7,299 nt of DNA from Oscillospiraceae bacterium (GTDB lineage: Bacteria > Bacillota > Clostridia > Oscillospirales > CAG-272), in NCBI GenBank assembly GCA_009788105.1, contig WQSD01000058.1, positions 1 to 7,299 on the forward strand. The letters run 5' to 3'. Position numbers and translations under genes: made by a program. This document shows positions 4,117 to 7,299 of this stretch, in pieces (the first letter of the stretch is position 1; every line of letters starts with the position of its first letter). Below the pieces are notes generated by a model that saw only the letters and a list, made by a program, of their open reading frames with translations, was not told where the DNA came from and ran no database searches.

Positions 4117-6681
4117 ATGACCCCAGCCGTTGCCCGTATTCACATATTAGACGCGCCCTATCATATGGACAAGGGGTACGACTATCACATCCCGGCGGAC
4201 TTGCGAGGGCAAGTGTTGCCGGGAATGTTGGCTTTTGTGCCGTTTGGGCTTGCCAACAAAAGCCGTGTGGGTGTTGTGTCCGAAGTGCTTGACTTGCCCG
4301 CTGATGGGCTAAAGCCCATTTCTGCCCTCCACGACAACCCCTCTGCACGGCTGTCGCCACATCTGCTTGCCCTGTGCCATTACATACGGGATAACAATTT
4401 TTGTGCCCTTGGGGAGGTGGTGAAGTGCGCCTTGCCTTTCGGCATTTCCTTTGCGGTAAACGAGGTGTATACCATCAATCCACAGGCAGACAGAGAGGGC
4501 TTGAACGCCTCTGCCGCTGTGATTTTCGATTATGTGAAGCTCCACGGGCGGGTTAGCTCTGCCCAGGTGGTGAAAGAGTTTGACCGTGACGCCCTTGCCG
4601 TCCTCCGCTCATTGACCGAGGCGGAGGTGCTGGTGCGCCAGCACATATCCAAGGACAAAGCCAAAACACAGTTTGAGCAGCACATATCTCTTACGCCCCA
4701 AGCCCTATCCCATATTGCCGCCAACACCCTGAAACTTCGTAGTGCTGTCCATCAACAAATAATCGACTACCTTTTCGCAAATGGCACAACTCCTGTGTCC
4801 CTCCTCCGTGCCGAGTATAAAATCACAGCCGCCCACATCAAAGCCCTTGACACCAAGGGATATATCGAGATAACATCAAGCGAAGTCATCCGCCGTCCTG
4901 CTCCCATTGGAGAGGGGGGGCATCATCGTGCTGTGCTGTCGGACAAGCAACAATCCGCGGTGGACACCCTGACCACTTTGTACGATAGTGATGGCGCGTG
5001 CGCCGCCCTGTTGCACGGAGTGACAGGGAGCGGCAAGACTATTGTCATCATGGAAACCATTCGCCATGTGCTGGCAAGCGGGAAAAGCGTGATTGTCCTT
5101 GTGCCTGAAATTGCCCTTACCCCCCAAACCATAGCCCATTTTACCGCCACATTTGGGGAGAACATCGCTGTCCTCCACTCCGCTCTTTCCAGCGGAGAGA
5201 GGTACGACCAGTGGCGAATGATTCAGTCGGGGCAGGTGCAAATTTGCATTGGCACTCGCAGTGCGGTTTTCGCACCATTTGATAGCCTTGGGCTGATTGT
5301 CATTGACGAGGAGCAGGAGCATACATACAAATCAGACAGCGCACCCCACTATCACGCCCGAGATGCGGCACGATTCCGCTGTGCAAACGCCGGGGCAATG
5401 CTCCTGCTTGCCTCTGCCACCCCCTCGGTGGAAAGCTATTACAAAGCCACCACGGGGGCGTACACCTTGGTGAGCTTAGACGAGCGATTCGGTAACGCCA
5501 CCCTGCCACAGGTGAGTATTTGCGATATGCGGGGCAGTTTGCCCACCGATATTGTGGGGGAGGAGCTTGGGTGCGAACTTGCCGCCAATATCGAGCGGGG
5601 TGAGCAGAGCATTATGTTCGTCAACCGCCGTGGGTTTAACACCCTTGTCAGCTGTGCCGACTGTGGCACTGCGGTAAGTTGCCGCCGCTGTAGCGTTTCA
5701 ATGACTTTGCATGTACATCGTGGGTATAGAGAAAGAGAACAAGTTAATGCCTCTTTTGACACACACCAACCCAAAGTTCACAATTCGCAAAAACAATCTG
5801 GTGTGGGTCTGTCGCCTCCGGCGCTTGCCGGAGATATGATGAAACGTGGTAGACTATGCTGTCACTATTGCGGTGTGCGAGAGCCGATTCCGCAAAAATG
5901 CGCCGCCTGCGAAAGTGGGAGCTTGCAATTTCTCGGCTTTGGCACACAGCTTGCTGAGGAGCGACTGAACACCCTACACCCTAACGCAGGGATTATTCGT
6001 GTGGACGCGGACACCACCGGGGGCAAGCACAGCGTGCGTGAGCTATTAGAGCAGTTCCGAAACAGCGGAGCAGACATTATGCTTGGTACGCAAATGGTGA
6101 CAAAGGGGCATGACTTCCCCAAGGTGACACTTGTGGGAGTGCTGCTTGCTGACTCCAGTTTGTACATGGACGACTATCGTGCCAACGAGCGCACCTTTGC
6201 CCTGCTTACACAGGTCATTGGGCGGGCAGGTCGTGCGGAACTTCCCGGGCGTGCGGTGATACAAACCTACAACCCTGACCATCCCATTCTTGCTCTTGCC
6301 TCGGCACAGGATTATGTGGGCTTTTTTGGTGACGAGATTGCCTTTCGCCGTGCGCTCCTCTTCCCGCCTTTCTGTGATATTGTGCTAATCTCCCTGTCCA
6401 GCGTGGAGGAGGCGGCACTTAGGAATGTATGCGGCGAGCTTGATATACGGATGAAAGAATTGCTCCGTGGAGAGTATAGTGACATTGCCGTCACCGCTTT
6501 TGGTCCATTAGAAGCCCCCATTTATCGACTGAACGAGCGATACCGTATGCGGTTTGTAGTGAAATGCAAGGCGGGAAACCGCCGCACACGCGAAATGCTT
6601 TCACGCCTGTTAATAGAGTTCGGTCGCAAGACAGGGCGAAAAATAAGCATTTCCATGGATGTGAACCCGAGTAATATTTAA
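4117..6681 (+). CDS. priA: primosomal protein N' (PriA replication-restart helicase)
   Basis: PriA recognises abandoned forks and D-loops, unwinds DNA 3'-5' and starts primosome loading. Visible domains are the N-terminal 3'-DNA-binding domain (about 1-105), a winged-helix region (about 134-190) and the helicase core. The core has Walker A GVTGSGKT (301-308), motif II D397-E-E-Q, A-S-A-T-P-S (432-437), GTQMVTKGHDFP (657-668) and QVIGRAGR (699-706). The C-terminal domain starts near F743-R-R. The zinc domain has four Cys pairs: C513/C516, C522/C525, C582/C585 and C595/C598. Two oddities stand out. Motif II ends in Gln where E. coli and Bacillus PriA have His (DEEH), a variant I believe occurs in other Clostridia. 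The loop between Cys pairs two and three carries about 42 extra residues (see 5724-5849), which helps explain the 854-aa length (Bacillus about 805). Start ATG 4117 has GGAG 7 nt upstream. Confidence 0.96.
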   Translation: MTPAVARIHILDAPYHMDKGYDYHIPADLRGQVLPGMLAFVPFGLANKSRVGVVSEVLDLPADGLKPISALHDNPSARLSPHLLALCHYIRDNNFCALGEVVKCALPFGISFAVNEVYTINPQADREGLNASAAVIFDYVKLHGRVSSAQVVKEFDRDALAVLRSLTEAEVLVRQHISKDKAKTQFEQHISLTPQALSHIAANTLKLRSAVHQQIIDYLFANGTTPVSLLRAEYKITAAHIKALDTKGYIEITSSEVIRRPAPIGEGGHHRAVLSDKQQSAVDTLTTLYDSDGACAALLHGVTGSGKTIVIMETIRHVLASGKSVIVLVPEIALTPQTIAHFTATFGENIAVLHSALSSGERYDQWRMIQSGQVQICIGTRSAVFAPFDSLGLIVIDEEQEHTYKSDSAPHYHARDAARFRCANAGAMLLLASATPSVESYYKATTGAYTLVSLDERFGNATLPQVSICDMRGSLPTDIVGEELGCELAANIERGEQSIMFVNRRGFNTLVSCADCGTAVSCRRCSVSMTLHVHRGYREREQVNASFDTHQPKVHNSQKQSGVGLSPPALAGDMMKRGRLCCHYCGVREPIPQKCAACESGSLQFLGFGTQLAEERLNTLHPNAGIIRVDADTTGGKHSVRELLEQFRNSGADIMLGTQMVTKGHDFPKVTLVGVLLADSSLYMDDYRANERTFALLTQVIGRAGRAELPGRAVIQTYNPDHPILALASAQDYVGFFGDEIAFRRALLFPPFCDIVLISLSSVEEAALRNVCGELDIRMKELLRGEYSDIAVTAFGPLEAPIYRLNERYRMRFVVKCKAGNRRTREMLSRLLIEFGRKTGRKISISMDVNPSNI
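4914..4920 (+). repeat. seven-G homopolymer inside priA
   Basis: A run of seven G encodes the end of a Glu codon plus Gly267-Gly268, in the linker between the winged-helix region and the helicase core of PriA. Runs of this length can slip during replication. Slippage here would shift the frame before all helicase motifs. Confidence 0.5.
5762..5805 (+). repeat. inverted repeat in the first half of the priA insert
   Basis: CACACCA at 5762-5768 pairs perfectly with TGGTGTG at 5799-5805 across a 30-nt A-rich loop. Such a short pair with a long loop is weak alone. It lies wholly within the extra segment of priA. Confidence 0.3.
5816..5833 (+). repeat. perfect GC-rich hairpin in the priA insert
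   Basis: CTCCGGC (5816-5822) and GCCGGAG (5827-5833) form a perfect 7-bp stem with a GCTT tetraloop. It is followed by A/T-rich sequence but no T-run. It encodes P-P-A-L-A-G in the PriA frame. A compact stem like this is typical of small palindromic repeat elements. Confidence 0.55.
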
Positions 6682-6686
6682 GGGAG
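6682..6686 (+). promoter_or_regulatory. RBS deciding the recX start
   Basis: GGGAG lies 8 nt before GTG 6695. The earlier in-frame GTG at 6686 overlaps this RBS and cannot use it. ATG 6713 lies too far downstream of it. GTG 6695 is the best start. Confidence 0.65.
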
Positions 6687-6694
6687 TGTGTTTA

Positions 6695-7180
6695 GTGAAA
6701 AAACAAATTAAAATGTCTGCGCAAAATTATGTACAATATCTTCTTGGCAGACAAAATTACACGGCAAACAAGCTGCGAGCACGGCTTAAAAACAAGGGAT
6801 TTCCCCAGTCTGACACGGAAAATGCCGTTGCATGGGCAATAGAAAACGCCTATATTAACGAATCGGAACTTATGGAGCGACAAGTGGAGTTGTTGGCAAA
6901 AAGGGGATATGGAAAAAATATTATTTACAGTAAATTGCGAAATGATTTTTTTAACCCTGAATTGATGGGCGGCTATTTTAGCCAGCTTTGCGAAAACATT
7001 GATTTTGGTCCATATTGCTATGTCGAAGTGGAAAAACGATTAGACAAATTGAACCTTGCCGAACTTGACAAAGACCAGTTGCGAAAAGAATGCGAGAAAA
7101 TCATGCGGCAGGTGGTGTCACGGGGGTATAGCCCTACTATGGTGCGAAATTGCCTGCGCGAATATTTGAGCGATGAATAA
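6695..7180 (+). CDS. recX: RecX family regulatory protein
   Basis: RecX binds RecA filaments and modulates recombination and the SOS response. The 161-aa product is built of short three-helix repeats typical of RecX. The first repeat (about 9-55) holds the A-x-x-Y-L-x-x-R-x-x-x-x-x-x-L-R-x-x-L-x-x-K-G-F pattern, followed by an A-I-E-N-A-Y-I-N-E-S-E-L helix. A second (about 60-85) has the L-A-K-R-G-Y-G-K-N-x-I-x-x-K-L-R pattern. The C-terminal repeat (about 128-160) has R-Q-V-V-S-R-G-Y-S-x-x-M-V-R. Sequence conservation in RecX is low, so the call rests on repeat layout and size. It follows priA by 13 nt and is more AT-rich than priA. No LexA-type box is visible upstream, so it is probably transcribed from the operon. 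It is the last gene before the hairpin cluster. Confidence 0.8.
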   Translation: MKKQIKMSAQNYVQYLLGRQNYTANKLRARLKNKGFPQSDTENAVAWAIENAYINESELMERQVELLAKRGYGKNIIYSKLRNDFFNPELMGGYFSQLCENIDFGPYCYVEVEKRLDKLNLAELDKDQLRKECEKIMRQVVSRGYSPTMVRNCLREYLSDE

Positions 7181-7212
7181 CAAGAGTGGCAACGATTCAG
7201 AGAAAAGGTCAA

Positions 7213-7241
7213 GGTCGCGGGGTTTCACCCCACACCCGACC
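7213..7241 (+). terminator. nested hairpin A downstream of recX
   Basis: The inner stem is GGGGT (7219-7223) with ACCCC (7227-7231), closed by a TTC loop. An outer stem GGTCG (7213-7217) pairs with CGACC (7237-7241) around it. The outer stem shares its last two bases with the next hairpin, so the two cannot both form in full. No T-run follows directly. Confidence 0.5.
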
Positions 7242-7276
7242 ACCTTTTTGTAAAAAGGTGGAACAAAAACTTTTTT
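7240..7276 (+). terminator. hairpin B with downstream T-run, likely operon terminator
   Basis: CCACCTTTTT (7240-7249) and AAAAAGGTGG (7252-7261) form a perfect 10-bp stem, and a run of six T (7271-7276) follows about 9 nt later. The tract is a plausible intrinsic terminator for the gmk-priA-recX unit, though the T-run is further from the stem than in a textbook case. The A/T half of the stem can also work on the opposite strand. Confidence 0.6.
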
Positions 7277-7279
7277 CTC

Positions 7280-7298
7280 AAAAGCACAGAGTGCTTTT
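7280..7298 (+). terminator. hairpin C at the window end
   Basis: AAAAGCAC (7280-7287) and GTGCTTTT (7291-7298) form a perfect 8-bp stem with an AGA loop. Its T-rich 3' arm gives it terminator character on either strand. Sequence beyond 7299 is not visible, so the T-tract cannot be judged. Confidence 0.5.
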
Positions 7299-7299
7299 A

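Larger units (their letters stand above)
5724..5849 (+). mobile_element. candidate 126-bp in-frame insertion in the priA zinc domain
   Basis: In typical PriA about nine residues run from the His after the second Cys pair to the first Cys of the third pair. Here H532 and C582 are 50 apart. CGTGG occurs at 5719-5723 and again at 5845-5849, exactly 126 bp (42 codons) apart. Removing one unit joins R535 to G578 and restores the usual linker length. The insert has no stop in frame and its first 77 nt are about 38% G+C by hand count. It uses AGA for Arg whereas most Arg codons in priA are CGN. It holds two 7-bp inverted repeats. I see no terminal inverted repeats. It may be a small in-frame palindromic or MITE-like element, or a lineage-specific loop. 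Confidence 0.45.

Noticed and set aside
3978..4292. 104-codon + strand frame overlapping the end of rpoZ and the start of priA
   Set aside because: It runs out of frame with two recognised genes, is rich in Arg/Cys without any domain, and has no RBS.
4876..5322. 148-codon open frame on the minus strand inside priA, and other long minus-strand frames across 4097-6521
   Set aside because: They lie antisense to a well-supported PriA with all helicase motifs, show no family resemblance and have no RBS. They arise from the codon bias of the + strand gene.
5719..5849. Mini-intein in PriA
   Set aside because: The extra 42 residues are far too short, and there is no Cys/Ser at the start or His-Asn at the end as splicing needs.
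7181..7299. CRISPR or attachment site in the region after recX
   Set aside because: The repeats are inverted stems, not spaced direct repeats, and no integrase or tRNA gene is near.

Overview
The window reads as a chromosomal housekeeping segment from a Gram-positive bacterium of the Clostridia type (Bacillota). The evidence is the protein families: a HAAS/DUF1700-type membrane protein followed by a DUF4097-type protein, and gmk, rpoZ and priA in Firmicutes order. The RBSs are AGGAG-like. The genus cannot be told from the sequence alone.

Every supported gene is on the + strand, and they are packed like one long transcription unit. The order is: 3'-part of a HAAS/DUF1700-like membrane protein (3-704); DUF4097-like anchored protein (714-1676); guanylate kinase gmk (1679-2326); a possible 17-codon coupling ORF (2326-2379); HD-domain phosphohydrolase (2376-2981); uridine-kinase-like P-loop kinase (2978-3586); a 69-aa unknown (3561-3770); RNA polymerase omega subunit rpoZ (3791-4057); primosomal helicase priA (4117-6681); recX (6695-7180). 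Gaps are 0-20 nt or short overlaps, except 59 nt before priA. After recX comes a cluster of three hairpins (7213-7298) that probably ends the unit.

The first two genes look like a PadR/HAAS/DUF4097 envelope or signalling pair whose 5' end lies outside the window. The rest is nucleotide metabolism (gmk, HD, Udk-like), transcription (rpoZ) and replication restart/recombination (priA, recX). Compared with the Bacillus-type order gmk-rpoZ-coaBC-priA, three genes sit between gmk and rpoZ, coaBC is absent, and recX follows priA.

The most unusual observation is inside priA. The zinc-binding domain carries 42 extra in-frame codons (about 5724-5849) between its second and third Cys pairs. The extra segment is bounded by a CGTGG direct repeat spaced exactly 126 bp apart, and removing one repeat unit restores the usual family linker length. 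It contains inverted repeats, an A-rich first half and AGA codons. It looks like a small in-frame insertion element tolerated inside an essential-type protein. I see no CRISPR array, tRNA, rRNA, transposase or phage gene, and no complete novel multi-gene system.
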